64,000 nt of DNA from the NCBI GenBank assembly GCA_028284675.1, contig JANQRI010000041.1:53848-117847 (forward strand), given 5' to 3'. The notes under the pieces are model-generated. The model saw nothing but the letters and a program-made list of their open reading frames with translations, had not been told where the DNA came from and did not search any database. Both the position numbers and the translations under genes were made by a program. This document shows positions 51,121-60,693 of this stretch, one piece after another (within the stretch, counting starts at the first letter, position 1; every line of letters starts with the position of its first letter). This DNA comes from Gammaproteobacteria bacterium (GTDB lineage: Bacteria; Pseudomonadota; Gammaproteobacteria; HTCC5015).

Positions 51121-51798
51121 ATGCTGCAATTTACCAATATACGAAAACGTTATCCCGGAGGTCAGGAAGCCCTGAGTGACCTGACATTTCATATGCCGGC
51201 CGGCCGGATGGCGTTTTTGACCGGCCATTCAGGCGCAGGTAAAAGTACATTTTTAAAATTAATCACGGTGATCGAACGCTGTACCGGCGGGCAGCTGATA
51301 GTAAACGGTGTGAACGTATCGAAGATACCCGCCCGGCGTATACCGTACCTGCGGCGTAATATCGGCATGATTTTTCAGGATCACCAGCTACTGCATGACC
51401 GCACGGTGTTCGACAATATTGCATTACCGTTGGTGATTGCCGGTTACCGGCACCGTGAGATCGGCCGACGGGTGCGGGCCGCGCTGGATAAAGTCGGTTT
51501 ATTGAAAAAAGAACGGGCCTACCCGATGACGCTGTCCGGTGGTGAGCAACAACGGGTCGGCATTGCCCGTGCGGTTGTGAATAAGCCGCCGTTATTGCTG
51601 GCTGATGAACCGACCGGTAATCTTGATCCGGATTTATCCCGCGAAATTATGCAGCTGTTTGAAGCGTTTAATCAGGTCGGTGTGACCGTGCTGGTTGCAA
51701 CCCACGATATCAGCCTGATTGAAGAGATGCATTATCCGCAGGTTATTTTGAAGAACGGCACCTTATTGCATAACGGTCTGGAAGGGCAGAATGAATAA
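51121..51798 (+). CDS. ftsE: Cell division ATP-binding protein FtsE
   Basis: 225 aa ATPase of the FtsEX complex that controls septal peptidoglycan hydrolases through EnvC-type activators. Walker A is GHSGAGKSTFLKL, the signature is LSGGEQQRVGIARA and Walker B is LLLADEPTGNLD. The ATG is 37 bases after ftsY, and the stop overlaps the ftsX ATG by one base. Confidence 0.97.
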   Translation: MLQFTNIRKRYPGGQEALSDLTFHMPAGRMAFLTGHSGAGKSTFLKLITVIERCTGGQLIVNGVNVSKIPARRIPYLRRNIGMIFQDHQLLHDRTVFDNIALPLVIAGYRHREIGRRVRAALDKVGLLKKERAYPMTLSGGEQQRVGIARAVVNKPPLLLADEPTGNLDPDLSREIMQLFEAFNQVGVTVLVATHDISLIEEMHYPQVILKNGTLLHNGLEGQNE

Positions 51799-52760
51799 TG
51801 GTTGAGCCGGTACAAAAAACGGCCAGGCCGGAATTTAAAACGCGGTTAAGCGCTTTCGGTATCAATCATGCGCAGGTTTTATTAAGCAGCCTGGGCCGAA
51901 TTTTCCGCAACCCTTTTGCCGGCATGATGACCGTTTCGGTTATTGCGATCGCATTGGCATTGCCGGCAGGTTTTTACGTACTGCTGCAAAACGCACAACA
52001 AATCAGCGCCGGTTGGGACGGTGCTGCGCGTATTTCGCTATATCTGAAATCAGAGCTTGATAAGGTCGGGGCTGAACGCCTTGCAGATGAACTGCGCATC
52101 CTGCCCGAGGTCGAAAAACTGCGTTTGATCGACAAAGCCGAAGCGTTGCGGGAATTTAAAGCATTATCCGGTTTTGGCGATGCATTGGATGCACTGGATT
52201 CTAATCCGTTGCCCACGGTAATAGTGATTACGCCGGTGATTGATACGGAAAGCGCGCAAAACATGGAAGGCTTTTTAGAGCGCTTAAGGGAGCGTCCGGA
52301 AGTGGATCTGGCGCAACTGGATTTGCAATGGGTCAAGCGCCTTTACACCATCACCCGGCTGATTCAACGCGGTTTGTTGATTATTGCCGCAATGCTGGGG
52401 TTGGCGGTGATACTGGTGATCGGCAATACGATTCGCCTGGATATTCAAAACCGGCGCGTCGAAATTGAAGTCAATAAACTGATCGGTGCAACCAATGCCT
52501 TTATCCGCCGGCCGTTCCTGTATACCGGGTTTTGGTATGGTTTTCTGGGCGGTATTTTGGCTTGTATTCTGGTCACGGTTGGCTTGGGAATGCTGCGGAC
52601 TCCGGTAAAGCGGCTTGCCGGTCTTTATGACAGCGGTTTTGAGTTAATGACCCTGCAGTTCACAAGTATTATCACCTTGATTACGCTTGCCGTTGTATTA
52701 GGGTGGCTGGGTTCACGGCTGGCGGTCGGTCGGCATTTGCGTGAAATTGAGCCGGGTTAA
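51798..52760 (+). CDS. ftsX: Cell division protein FtsX
   Basis: 320 aa membrane partner of FtsE. Four transmembrane helices: one near residues 38-62, then a large periplasmic domain (about 65-185), and three from about residue 190 to the end. Typical segments are NPFAGMMTVSVIAIALALP and the cytoplasmic NRRVEIEVNKLIGATNAFI. It closes the ftsYEX group; 85 bases separate it from trpF. Confidence 0.95.
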   Translation: MVEPVQKTARPEFKTRLSAFGINHAQVLLSSLGRIFRNPFAGMMTVSVIAIALALPAGFYVLLQNAQQISAGWDGAARISLYLKSELDKVGAERLADELRILPEVEKLRLIDKAEALREFKALSGFGDALDALDSNPLPTVIVITPVIDTESAQNMEGFLERLRERPEVDLAQLDLQWVKRLYTITRLIQRGLLIIAAMLGLAVILVIGNTIRLDIQNRRVEIEVNKLIGATNAFIRRPFLYTGFWYGFLGGILACILVTVGLGMLRTPVKRLAGLYDSGFELMTLQFTSIITLITLAVVLGWLGSRLAVGRHLREIEPG

Positions 52761-52845
52761 TAAATGATGGTTTTTACCCGGGTTTGAGTCTGGTAGTATC
52801 GCCGAGCTTGTAATGAAACGCCTTGATTGAGCCGGTGGAGCAGTT

Positions 52846-53487
52846 GTGTATAGCAGGACTCGTGTGAAAATTTGCGGAATTACCCGCCCAGAAGATGCGC
52901 GGTCGGCCGGCATGCTCGGTACCGATGCGATCGGCCTGGTATTCAGTCCGCCCAGTCCCCGGTTTGTCTCAATTCAGGCTGCGCAGGCGGTGCGTGATGC
53001 GGTTCAGCCGTTTGTATCGGTCGTTGCGTTATTTATGGATGCCGAGGCCGCATTTGTTGAGGATATTATTGCACAGGTGCGGGTTGATATATTGCAGTTT
53101 CACGGTGCCGAAACCGCCGGGTTTTGCAGCGGTTTTGGTCTACCCTATATCAAAGCTGTACCGATGATGGATAATCCGGATATCCGCGCCTATACTGACC
53201 GCCACCCTGATGCGTCTGGGTTTTTGTTGGATGCGGTGCATGAAGGGCAGGCCGGCGGTTCGGGCCGGCATTTTGATTGGGCGCATGTGCCAACGGGGTT
53301 TGATAGACCTATTATTCTGGCCGGAGGACTGACGCCCGAGAATGTTGCCGCGGCGATCGAGCAAACCGGCTGCTATGCGGTTGATGTCAGCAGCGGTGTT
53401 GAATCATCAAAAGGTGTGAAAAGCCACGATAAAATGAGCGCATTTATCAAGCAAACCAAACTGGCTGATGCCGGAAAGAAACAATGA
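52846..53487 (+). CDS. trpF: Phosphoribosylanthranilate isomerase
   Basis: 213 aa TIM-barrel enzyme of tryptophan synthesis. The catalytic Cys is in RVKICGITRPEDA and the catalytic Asp in the GFLLDAV segment. The start is GTG 52846 with GGTGGAG five bases upstream; a GTG six codons later is possible. The stop overlaps the trpB start by four bases, so the two are translationally coupled. Confidence 0.95.
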   Translation: MYSRTRVKICGITRPEDARSAGMLGTDAIGLVFSPPSPRFVSIQAAQAVRDAVQPFVSVVALFMDAEAAFVEDIIAQVRVDILQFHGAETAGFCSGFGLPYIKAVPMMDNPDIRAYTDRHPDASGFLLDAVHEGQAGGSGRHFDWAHVPTGFDRPIILAGGLTPENVAAAIEQTGCYAVDVSSGVESSKGVKSHDKMSAFIKQTKLADAGKKQ

Positions 53488-54707
53488 GTAAAGCAGCGGA
53501 AAATATCACAAATTATCATGTATACCCGGATGCTTCCGGGCATTTTGGTTTTTATGGCGGGCGGTTTGTTGCCGAAACATTGATGCAGCCGGTGGAAGAG
53601 CTCGCGGCAGCTTATCAGAGATTTCGTGAGGACCCGGAGTTTCTGGATGAGCTTGACCGGGATCTTGCTGATTATGTCGGGCGGCCGTCTCCACTGTATT
53701 TCGCACCGCGGCTGACTGAACATGCCGGTGGTGCCAAAATTTATCTGAAGCGCGAGGACTTAAATCACACCGGTGCGCACAAAATAAATAATACAGTAGG
53801 GCAGGCGTTGTTAGCCAAGCGCATGAAAAAGACGCGACTGATTGCCGAAACCGGGGCCGGTCAACATGGCGTCGCGACTGCCACGGTTGCCGCCCGCCTG
53901 GGCTTGCAGTGCGTCGTATACATGGGCGAGGAGGATATTGCCCGCCAGTCACCGAATGTATACCGGATGCGTCTGATGGGCGCGGAAGTGGTCGCGGTTA
54001 AATCAGGCTCACGGACCTTAAAAGACGCATTAAACGAGGCAATGCGTGATTGGGTGACGAATGTTGATGATACTTTTTATATTATCGGTACTGTTGCAGG
54101 CCCGCATCCGTATCCGGCGATGGTCCGGGACTTTCAGGCGGTGATCGGCAGAGAAACGCGCCGGCAATTACAGGATCATGAAGGTTGTTTGCCTGATGCA
54201 CTGGTGGCCTGCGTTGGTGGCGGGTCCAATGCAATGGGTTTGTTTTATCCATTTTTAAATGATGCCTCGGTCGAATTATATGGTGTAGAGGCAGCCGGCG
54301 AAGGGCTTGAGTCCGGCCGGCATGCGGCACCATTATCAGCCGGTAAACCGGGTGTATTGCACGGTAACCGGACTTATCTGATGGAGAGTGCCGATGGTCA
54401 GATTATCGAGACACATTCAGTGTCTGCGGGTCTGGATTACCCGGGTGTCGGGCCCGAACATGCATGGCTGAAGGATACCGGTCGTGCGCATTATGTCACT
54501 GTTACTGATCAGGAAGCGCTCGATGCATTTCACCGGCTCAGTCGATTGGAAGGAATTATTCCGGCTCTGGAGACCAGTCATGCACTTGCATATGCAACCC
54601 GGTTGGCGGCTAAGATGCAACCGGAGAAGAAGCTTGTCGTGAATCTTTCAGGCAGAGGCGATAAAGATATTAATACGGTTGCCGGTATTGAGGGGATTTC
54701 AATATGA
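53484..54707 (+). CDS. trpB: Tryptophan synthase beta chain
   Basis: 407 aa PLP enzyme that joins indole and serine. The PLP Lys is in HTGAHKINNTVGQAL, the phosphate-binding loop is GGGSNAMG, and the substrate loop is ETGAGQHGVATAT. It overlaps both trpF and trpA by four bases. Confidence 0.98.
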   Translation: MSKAAENITNYHVYPDASGHFGFYGGRFVAETLMQPVEELAAAYQRFREDPEFLDELDRDLADYVGRPSPLYFAPRLTEHAGGAKIYLKREDLNHTGAHKINNTVGQALLAKRMKKTRLIAETGAGQHGVATATVAARLGLQCVVYMGEEDIARQSPNVYRMRLMGAEVVAVKSGSRTLKDALNEAMRDWVTNVDDTFYIIGTVAGPHPYPAMVRDFQAVIGRETRRQLQDHEGCLPDALVACVGGGSNAMGLFYPFLNDASVELYGVEAAGEGLESGRHAAPLSAGKPGVLHGNRTYLMESADGQIIETHSVSAGLDYPGVGPEHAWLKDTGRAHYVTVTDQEALDAFHRLSRLEGIIPALETSHALAYATRLAAKMQPEKKLVVNLSGRGDKDINTVAGIEGISI

Positions 54708-55540
54708 GCCGGATCGCGAGCACCTTTAACGCATTGGCTGAGGCGGGCAAGACCGCATTAATACCCTATATCACCGCAGGTGATCCGCAGCCTGATGCAA
54801 CGGTTGGTTTTATGCATGCGATGGTCGAGGCCGGTGCGGATATCATCGAACTTGGCGTACCATTTTCCGATCCAATGGCCGATGGCCCGGTGATACAGGC
54901 TGCTTGTGAACGCGCGCTTGCACACAATGTGAGTTTGCAACAGGTGTTGGCCATGGTTAAGGCTTTTCGTGAACGGGATAATGATACGCCGGTGGTCTTA
55001 ATGGGGTACGTAAACCCATTTGAAGTGATGGGCTATGCCCGTTTTGTCAAAGCGGCGACCGCTGCCGGTGTGGACGGTGTGATCGCGGTCGATTTGCCGC
55101 CCGAGGAGGCGGATACTCTTTTACCGCTGTTCCGGCAGGCAGGCCTGGATCTGGTTTTTTTACTGGCGCCGACCTCCAGCCTGCAACGTATTCAGAAAAT
55201 ATGTGCTGTTGCCGGTGGATTTGTTTACTATGTGTCTCTTAAAGGCGTGACCGGTGCCGCATCATTGAATTTGGACGATGTTCGTGACAAGGTTGCCCGC
55301 ATTCGCAGTCAAACCAAATTGCCGGTTGGAGTCGGATTCGGCATAAAAGACGCAGTGACTGCACAACAGGTCGGTCGTTTTGCCGACGCGGTAGTTGTCG
55401 GCAGCGCAATTGTCCGGCATATTGCCGCCAACCCTGCTGATCCCGGTCAGGCGCAGCAGGCAATTGTGGAATTGCTGGGTGGAATGCGTGCCGCGTTAGA
55501 TGAAAAAGAGGCCGGTGAGCCCACCGCCAGTGCCGGTTAA
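54704..55540 (+). CDS. trpA: Tryptophan synthase alpha chain
   Basis: 278 aa TIM barrel that releases indole from indole-3-glycerol phosphate. The catalytic Glu and the substrate loop are in IIELGVPFSDPMADGP; the catalytic Asp is in GVDGVIAVDLPPEEAD. The C-terminal tail is polar and Ala/Glu-rich. The remaining trp genes (trpE, G, D, C) are not in the window. Confidence 0.97.
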   Translation: MSRIASTFNALAEAGKTALIPYITAGDPQPDATVGFMHAMVEAGADIIELGVPFSDPMADGPVIQAACERALAHNVSLQQVLAMVKAFRERDNDTPVVLMGYVNPFEVMGYARFVKAATAAGVDGVIAVDLPPEEADTLLPLFRQAGLDLVFLLAPTSSLQRIQKICAVAGGFVYYVSLKGVTGAASLNLDDVRDKVARIRSQTKLPVGVGFGIKDAVTAQQVGRFADAVVVGSAIVRHIAANPADPGQAQQAIVELLGGMRAALDEKEAGEPTASAG

Positions 55541-55631
55541 GTGTTGCTTAAATAAGATTCAGATGTATGCATATGACACTATATTGTGTGGATATTTACA
55601 AAGCATGCAGAGGCACTAGAACTTAAATTTA

Positions 55632-55659
55632 TTGACAGTAATTAGCGAAGGGATATCGT
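55632..55659 (+). promoter_or_regulatory. Candidate accD promoter
   Basis: A perfect -35 TTGACA (55632-55637) and a weaker -10 TATCGT (55654-55659) with a 16-base spacer lie in the 249-base trpA-accD gap, so accD-folC and following genes may have their own start. A TGTCGA / TCGACA hairpin near 55690-55710 lies in the leader. Confidence 0.45.
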
Positions 55660-55789
55660 CTCTTTGATGCGCACAGGCCTGACGGATTTGTCGAGTAAAA
55701 TCGACAGGATGTCGGTTTAAATGTTTTTTGTTTGTTTTCACTGTTTTTTTAAGTGAGCGATATTTAAGAATTCAAGGAGCCCGTTTGTT

Positions 55790-56677
55790 ATGAACTGGTT
55801 TGAAAAATTAATCCCGTCAAAAGTCGGAGAGAACGGCAAAAAAGCCAATGTCCCCGAAGGCGTATGGGTAAAGTGCAACAACTGCAACAGCGTGCTTTAC
55901 TCTGAGGAGTTAAAGCGCAATCTGCATGTCTGTCCGAAATGCAATCATCATCACCGGGTGGGTGCGCGTGAGCGGTTGGATATTTTTCTTGATCCGGAGA
56001 ACCGTCAGGAAATCGGTGAAGAAGTATTGCCGATTGATATGCTTAAATTCAAAGATACTAAAAAATATAAAGACAGGCTCAACACATTTCAGAAAAAAAC
56101 CGGTGAAACCGATGCCTTGGTTGTAATGCAGGGGCAGTTGAAAGGCACTTTGCTGGTGGCTGCTGCGTTTGAATTCAGTTTTATTGGCGGCTCAATGGGC
56201 TCGGTAGTCGGTGAACGCTTTGTCCGCGGCGTAAACCGGGCATTAAAACTCAATATACCGTTTATCTGTTTCAGCGCCAGTGGCGGTGCGCGTATGCAGG
56301 AAAGCCTGTTTTCATTGATGCAGATGTCCAAGACCAGTGCCGCGCTGGCACGTTTGTCCGAAAGCGGTATTCCGTTTATTTCAGTATTGACCGATCCTAC
56401 AACCGGCGGTGTTTCGGCCAGCCTTGCAATGCTTGGGGATTTAAATATTGCCGAGCCAAATGCGCTGATTGGTTTTGCCGGACCGCGTGTGATCGAGCAA
56501 ACGGTCAGAGAAAAACTGCCTGAAGGGTTTCAGCGCAGTGAATTTCTTCTAAGCCACGGTGCGATCGATGCGATTGTCAATCGTAAAGAAATGCGCGATA
56601 AACTCCATTCTGTGTTAGGTATTCTGCATCATCGGCCGGCCTCAACAGAGTCAGCGCCGGATGCCGCCGAGGTTTGA
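55790..56677 (+). CDS. accD: Acetyl-CoA carboxylase carboxyltransferase beta subunit
   Basis: 295 aa subunit that, with AccA, transfers CO2 from biotin to acetyl-CoA in fatty-acid synthesis. A four-Cys zinc ribbon is at the N-terminus (CNNCNS and CPKCNH), followed by the crotonase-like carboxyltransferase core with FSASGGARMQESLFSLMQM. AAGGAG precedes the ATG. The end overlaps folC by 17 bases. Confidence 0.97.
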   Translation: MNWFEKLIPSKVGENGKKANVPEGVWVKCNNCNSVLYSEELKRNLHVCPKCNHHHRVGARERLDIFLDPENRQEIGEEVLPIDMLKFKDTKKYKDRLNTFQKKTGETDALVVMQGQLKGTLLVAAAFEFSFIGGSMGSVVGERFVRGVNRALKLNIPFICFSASGGARMQESLFSLMQMSKTSAALARLSESGIPFISVLTDPTTGGVSASLAMLGDLNIAEPNALIGFAGPRVIEQTVREKLPEGFQRSEFLLSHGAIDAIVNRKEMRDKLHSVLGILHHRPASTESAPDAAEV

Positions 56678-57950
56678 TACCCTAACCGCGTGGTTACAGT
56701 GGCAGGAGACGCTGCACCCGCTTTCCATTGATCTTAAACTTGACCGAATCAGGCAGGTTTACCAGCGATTGCAATTGCCGGATAAGCTGGCACCGGTAGT
56801 GATCACTGTCGGCGGCACCAACGGCAAAGGTTCAAGTGTTGCCTTATTGGAAAGTATTCTGGAGACGGCAGGTTATCAGGTCGGTGCGTATACATCCCCG
56901 CATTTGCAGCGTTATAACGAACGGGTTCGGATAAACCGTGCTGAGACGCCCGACCACCGGTTTATTGACGCGTTTGCCGCGATAGACCAGGCACGGGCGG
57001 ACATCACATTAACCTATTTTGAATTCGGCACGCTCGCGGCGTTATATATTTTTCATCAACAGCCGCTGGATGTGGTGATTCTGGAAGTCGGCATGGGCGG
57101 GCGTCTGGATGCAACGAATATTATTGATGCAGATGTCGCGTTAATCACTTCAGTGGATTTGGACCATCAGCAATGGCTGGGCAATGACCGGGAAACGATT
57201 GCCGTTGAGAAAGCCGGGATTTTTCGGGAACAACAGGCGGCGGTCTACGCAGATCCGAAGCCGCCGGACAGTTTGTTGAAAATTGCTGCGGAAAAACAGG
57301 TCAACCTACACTGCCTGCAGCGGGATTATGAGTATGAGACCGCTTCCGGTGGCTGGAACTGGCAACATAATGGCCTTCGCAAAACGATGTTGCCGGCACC
57401 GCGCTGCGCGGAACCGATTCAATATCAGAATGCCGCCGGTGTTTTGATGGTATTAAAGCTGTTGTCCGGTCTATTACCGGTTGATGATAAAACGCTTACC
57501 CGGGGTTTGCAGGGTATGCAGCTGAAAGGGCGTTTTCAGCGCATTGCTGCATCGCCTGAAGTGATTCTGGATGTTGCACATAACCCGCAGGCATTTAAAG
57601 CGCTTGCGGCAAATTTGCAGCGCCTGCCCCGGTCTGAAACGTTCGCGGTGCTGGGTGTGTTAAGCGATAAAGCCTGGAGTGAGATGTTGCAAATCCTTTT
57701 GCCGCATATTGATCGCTGGTTTCTGTCGATACCGGCATCAGCGCGCGGTATGCCGGCCCGGGAGTTATCCGGCCTGTTGCAGCAGGCCGGTGTCTTAAAT
57801 CCAGGTGTTTATGCGACTGTGACTGAGGCGTTTTCAGCGGCTAGAGATGCTATTGGGGCTGAAGGCCGCTTGCTCGTCACCGGTTCTTTTATCACGGTTG
57901 CCGAAGTGCTCGAATTATATTCGTCACCGGAAACACCGAATCCCTTATGA
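56661..57950 (+). CDS. folC: Dihydrofolate/folylpolyglutamate synthase
   Basis: 429 aa bifunctional Mur-ligase-family enzyme that adds glutamate to dihydropteroate and folates. The ATP loop is TVGGTNGKGSSVALLE; the central EVGMGGRLDATNII and DLDHQQWLGN are family hallmarks, and DVAHNPQA follows in the C-terminal domain. Translation overlaps the end of accD, a common coupling. Confidence 0.96.
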   Translation: MPPRFDTLTAWLQWQETLHPLSIDLKLDRIRQVYQRLQLPDKLAPVVITVGGTNGKGSSVALLESILETAGYQVGAYTSPHLQRYNERVRINRAETPDHRFIDAFAAIDQARADITLTYFEFGTLAALYIFHQQPLDVVILEVGMGGRLDATNIIDADVALITSVDLDHQQWLGNDRETIAVEKAGIFREQQAAVYADPKPPDSLLKIAAEKQVNLHCLQRDYEYETASGGWNWQHNGLRKTMLPAPRCAEPIQYQNAAGVLMVLKLLSGLLPVDDKTLTRGLQGMQLKGRFQRIAASPEVILDVAHNPQAFKALAANLQRLPRSETFAVLGVLSDKAWSEMLQILLPHIDRWFLSIPASARGMPARELSGLLQQAGVLNPGVYATVTEAFSAARDAIGAEGRLLVTGSFITVAEVLELYSSPETPNPL

Positions 57951-58008
57951 AATATCCCGGCTAACAGTTTATAATAACGGATCTTTTCCGCGTAAAGATG
58001 GTAACGTT

Positions 58009-58626
58009 TTGGATATTTCACTGAAGCAGCGCCTGGTCGGTGCGATCGTACTGGTAGCCTTGGGCGTTATCTTTATTCCTATTTTGCTGGAGAGCCGTGA
58101 AGACGAGTCGCGTCTGACGGTTAGCATGAAAATCCCACCGAAACCGGACCTCGAATTCAAGGATCGCCTGGAAGATGTAAAAATTCCACCTGAACCTGAG
58201 CCGTTGCCCTCAATGAAAGACTCTGTCGGGCCGCTAAAAGAAGCCAGAGAGGCGGAAGCGTCGGCCACAAAAGTTGTACCGGCCGCCGCCGCTGCGGCTG
58301 CAAAGGTGCCGCAAAAAAAACCGGCCCAGGTTGCAGCTGCGAAGCCGGCAGTGATACCTCAGGCCACCGGCGTTACCGCAGCAAAGCCTGCCTCACTCTG
58401 GGTCGTTCAGGTCGGCAGTTTCAGTAAACAGCTTAATGCGCAGCAATATAGCGATAAACTCAAGGCCGGCGGATTTAAAGCCTATGTGGAAGATGCGCAA
58501 ACCGGGGCAGGCGCGGTTTACCGGGTGCGAATCGGTCCGATAGCCGGCAGATCTGAGGCTGAAGCCGTGGTGAAAAAGCTTAAAGAGAAAGGCGGTCACC
58601 GGGGTATGGTGATCAGTTATCCGTAA
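58009..58626 (+). CDS. SPOR domain protein (DedD-like)
   Basis: 205 aa membrane-anchored protein that binds denuded septal peptidoglycan through a C-terminal SPOR domain. One transmembrane helix lies at about residues 10-28 (VGAIVLVALGVIFIPILLE), then a long Pro/Ala/Lys linker, and the SPOR domain from about residue 128 (WVVQVGSFSKQLNAQQYSDK). The start is TTG 58009; longer readings run into folC. Position between folC and cvpA matches dedD. Confidence 0.9.
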   Translation: MDISLKQRLVGAIVLVALGVIFIPILLESREDESRLTVSMKIPPKPDLEFKDRLEDVKIPPEPEPLPSMKDSVGPLKEAREAEASATKVVPAAAAAAAKVPQKKPAQVAAAKPAVIPQATGVTAAKPASLWVVQVGSFSKQLNAQQYSDKLKAGGFKAYVEDAQTGAGAVYRVRIGPIAGRSEAEAVVKKLKEKGGHRGMVISYP

Positions 58627-58659
58627 GTTTAAATGCAGACAACGATAACAGGTTGATTC

Positions 58660-59148
58660 ATGAGTTGGGTTGATATAGCGATTTTAGTCATTATTGTATT
58701 ATCCGTGCTGTTGAGCACAGTGCGCGGTTTTGCGAAAGATGCCATTTCTCTGGCTGCGTGGATACTGGCATTTATTATTGCGATAACGTTAGGCGACAAG
58801 TTTGCGTTAATTTTGCCGCAAAGTATCGAGCAACCACAGTTGCGGCTTGGGATATCGGTCGCGGTTTTATTTATCGCAACCCTGATTATGGGGGGTATTG
58901 CGAATTTTATTTTGGCCGGTTTTATTAATGTGGCGCACCTGAAGAATATCGACCGTAGTTTGGGGGCACTGTTCGGTTTTATCCGTGGTGTGGTGATTAT
59001 TTGCCTGCTGGTTGTGCTTGGCGCTTTTATCGAGTTACAAAGCACGCCATGGTGGCAGTCTTCGGCGTTTTTGCCGATGGCGGAAGCTATTATAAAATGG
59101 CTGTTGCCGATTTTGCCCGAAGGCATAACTCATCTGATCAAGCTGTAG
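58660..59148 (+). CDS. cvpA: CvpA family inner-membrane protein
   Basis: 162 aa protein with four transmembrane helices and the family pattern STVRGFAKDAISLAAWILAF near the N-terminus and GALFGFIRGVVIICLLVVLG later. CvpA is needed for colicin V export in E. coli and for envelope stress resistance elsewhere. It precedes purF by about 40 bases, the usual arrangement. Confidence 0.95.
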   Translation: MSWVDIAILVIIVLSVLLSTVRGFAKDAISLAAWILAFIIAITLGDKFALILPQSIEQPQLRLGISVAVLFIATLIMGGIANFILAGFINVAHLKNIDRSLGALFGFIRGVVIICLLVVLGAFIELQSTPWWQSSAFLPMAEAIIKWLLPILPEGITHLIKL

Positions 59149-59187
59149 CGGTTTGTATACGATAGTGCAAATAGAGGTTTATTGATT

Positions 59188-60693
59188 ATGTGCGGTGTGG
59201 TCGGTGTTTTCAGTCAGGGGCAGGCTAACCAGGTTTTGTATGACAGCCTGATTTTGCTGCAGCACCGGGGTCAGGATGCCGCGGGCATCATGACGTATAA
59301 CCACGAAGGCAAAGTGTTTTTGCGCAAGGCGCTGGGTCTGGTGCGTGATGCATTTCAGGAGCGCCATATGCTGCGCCTGGAAGGCAATGTCGGTATCGGC
59401 CATGTACGTTATCCGACAGCCGGTTACGCAACGTCTTCGGCTGAGGCGCAACCTTTCTATGTAAATTCGCCGTTTGGGATTGCGATGGCGCATAACGGCA
59501 ACCTGGTTAACGCCGAAAAGCTCAAAGAACTCTTATTTGCCGAAGATCGTCGGCATATTAATACCTCCTCGGATTCAGAAATATTATTAAATGTGTTTGC
59601 GCATGAGCTGCATAAACACAGTCAGACCGAATTGACGGCTGAGGATGTGTTTTATGCGGTTGCCGGTGTGCACCGGCGGGTGGAAGGCGGTTATGCAATC
59701 GTTGCACTGATCGCGGGGCGCGGCATTATTGCATTCAGAGATCCAAATGGCATACGGCCGTTGGTTTACGGTAAAAGAGTCACCGACCGTGGCCTGGAAT
59801 ATATGATTGCATCGGAAAGTGTCGCACTGGAAGGTTGCGGTTTTGAAGTGGTCAGAGATCTTGATCCAGGTGAGGCAATCTTTATCAATAACGATGGCGA
59901 GGTAGCAACCCGGCAATGTGCGGGCAAAACGGCGCATAATCACTGTATTTTCGAATATGTTTATTTTGCACGCCCCGACAGTGTGATCGATAAAGTTTCA
60001 GTACATCGTTCCCGCATGCGTATGGGCGAAAGACTGGCGCGCAAGATTCAGCGCGAGTGGCAGGATCATGATATTGATGTCGTAATCCCGATCCCCGATA
60101 CCAGCCGCACTTCAGCACTGGAGCTGGCATTGCATCTCAATCTGACCTATCGCGAAGGGTTTATCAAAAACCGTTATATCGGCCGTACATTTATTATGCC
60201 CGGCCAGGTTGTCCGGCAGAAATCGGTGCGGCAGAAACTCAATCCGATATCGGTTGAGTTCAAAGATAAAAATGTATTACTGGTTGATGACTCAATCGTG
60301 CGTGGCACGACATCGCAGCAGATTATTCAGATGGCTAGGGAGGCCGGCGCGAAAAAAGTCTATATGGCATCTGCGGCGCCTCCGGTGCGTCATCCAAATG
60401 TGTATGGTATCGATATGCCTGCACCGAAAGAATTTATTGCACATGGGCGTAATGTGGAGCAAATTGCCGAGGCGATTGGTGCCGACCGACTGATATACCA
60501 AGACCTTGAAGATCTGATAGCAACAGTCCGTGAAGGTAACCCGGAGTTAAAAAAATTCGATTGCTCGTGTTTTAACGGTGAATACATCAGTGGTGATGTG
60601 GACAGCGATTACCTGGAGGCGCTTGAGGAGCGGCGTAACGATAACGCCAAGACCCAGGTGGAAGTAGAAGATGGCGACGAATTTAACGTATGA
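59188..60693 (+). CDS. purF: Amidophosphoribosyltransferase
   Basis: 501 aa enzyme of the first step in purine synthesis. ATG 59188 is chosen because the nucleophile must be Cys directly after the initiator Met (ATG TGC), in CGVVGVFSQGQ; an upstream ATT-type reading is rejected. The PRPP site is VLLVDDSIVRGTTSQQII. The C-terminus is acidic. The stop overlaps the next ATG by four bases. Confidence 0.97.
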   Translation: MCGVVGVFSQGQANQVLYDSLILLQHRGQDAAGIMTYNHEGKVFLRKALGLVRDAFQERHMLRLEGNVGIGHVRYPTAGYATSSAEAQPFYVNSPFGIAMAHNGNLVNAEKLKELLFAEDRRHINTSSDSEILLNVFAHELHKHSQTELTAEDVFYAVAGVHRRVEGGYAIVALIAGRGIIAFRDPNGIRPLVYGKRVTDRGLEYMIASESVALEGCGFEVVRDLDPGEAIFINNDGEVATRQCAGKTAHNHCIFEYVYFARPDSVIDKVSVHRSRMRMGERLARKIQREWQDHDIDVVIPIPDTSRTSALELALHLNLTYREGFIKNRYIGRTFIMPGQVVRQKSVRQKLNPISVEFKDKNVLLVDDSIVRGTTSQQIIQMAREAGAKKVYMASAAPPVRHPNVYGIDMPAPKEFIAHGRNVEQIAEAIGADRLIYQDLEDLIATVREGNPELKKFDCSCFNGEYISGDVDSDYLEALEERRNDNAKTQVEVEDGDEFNV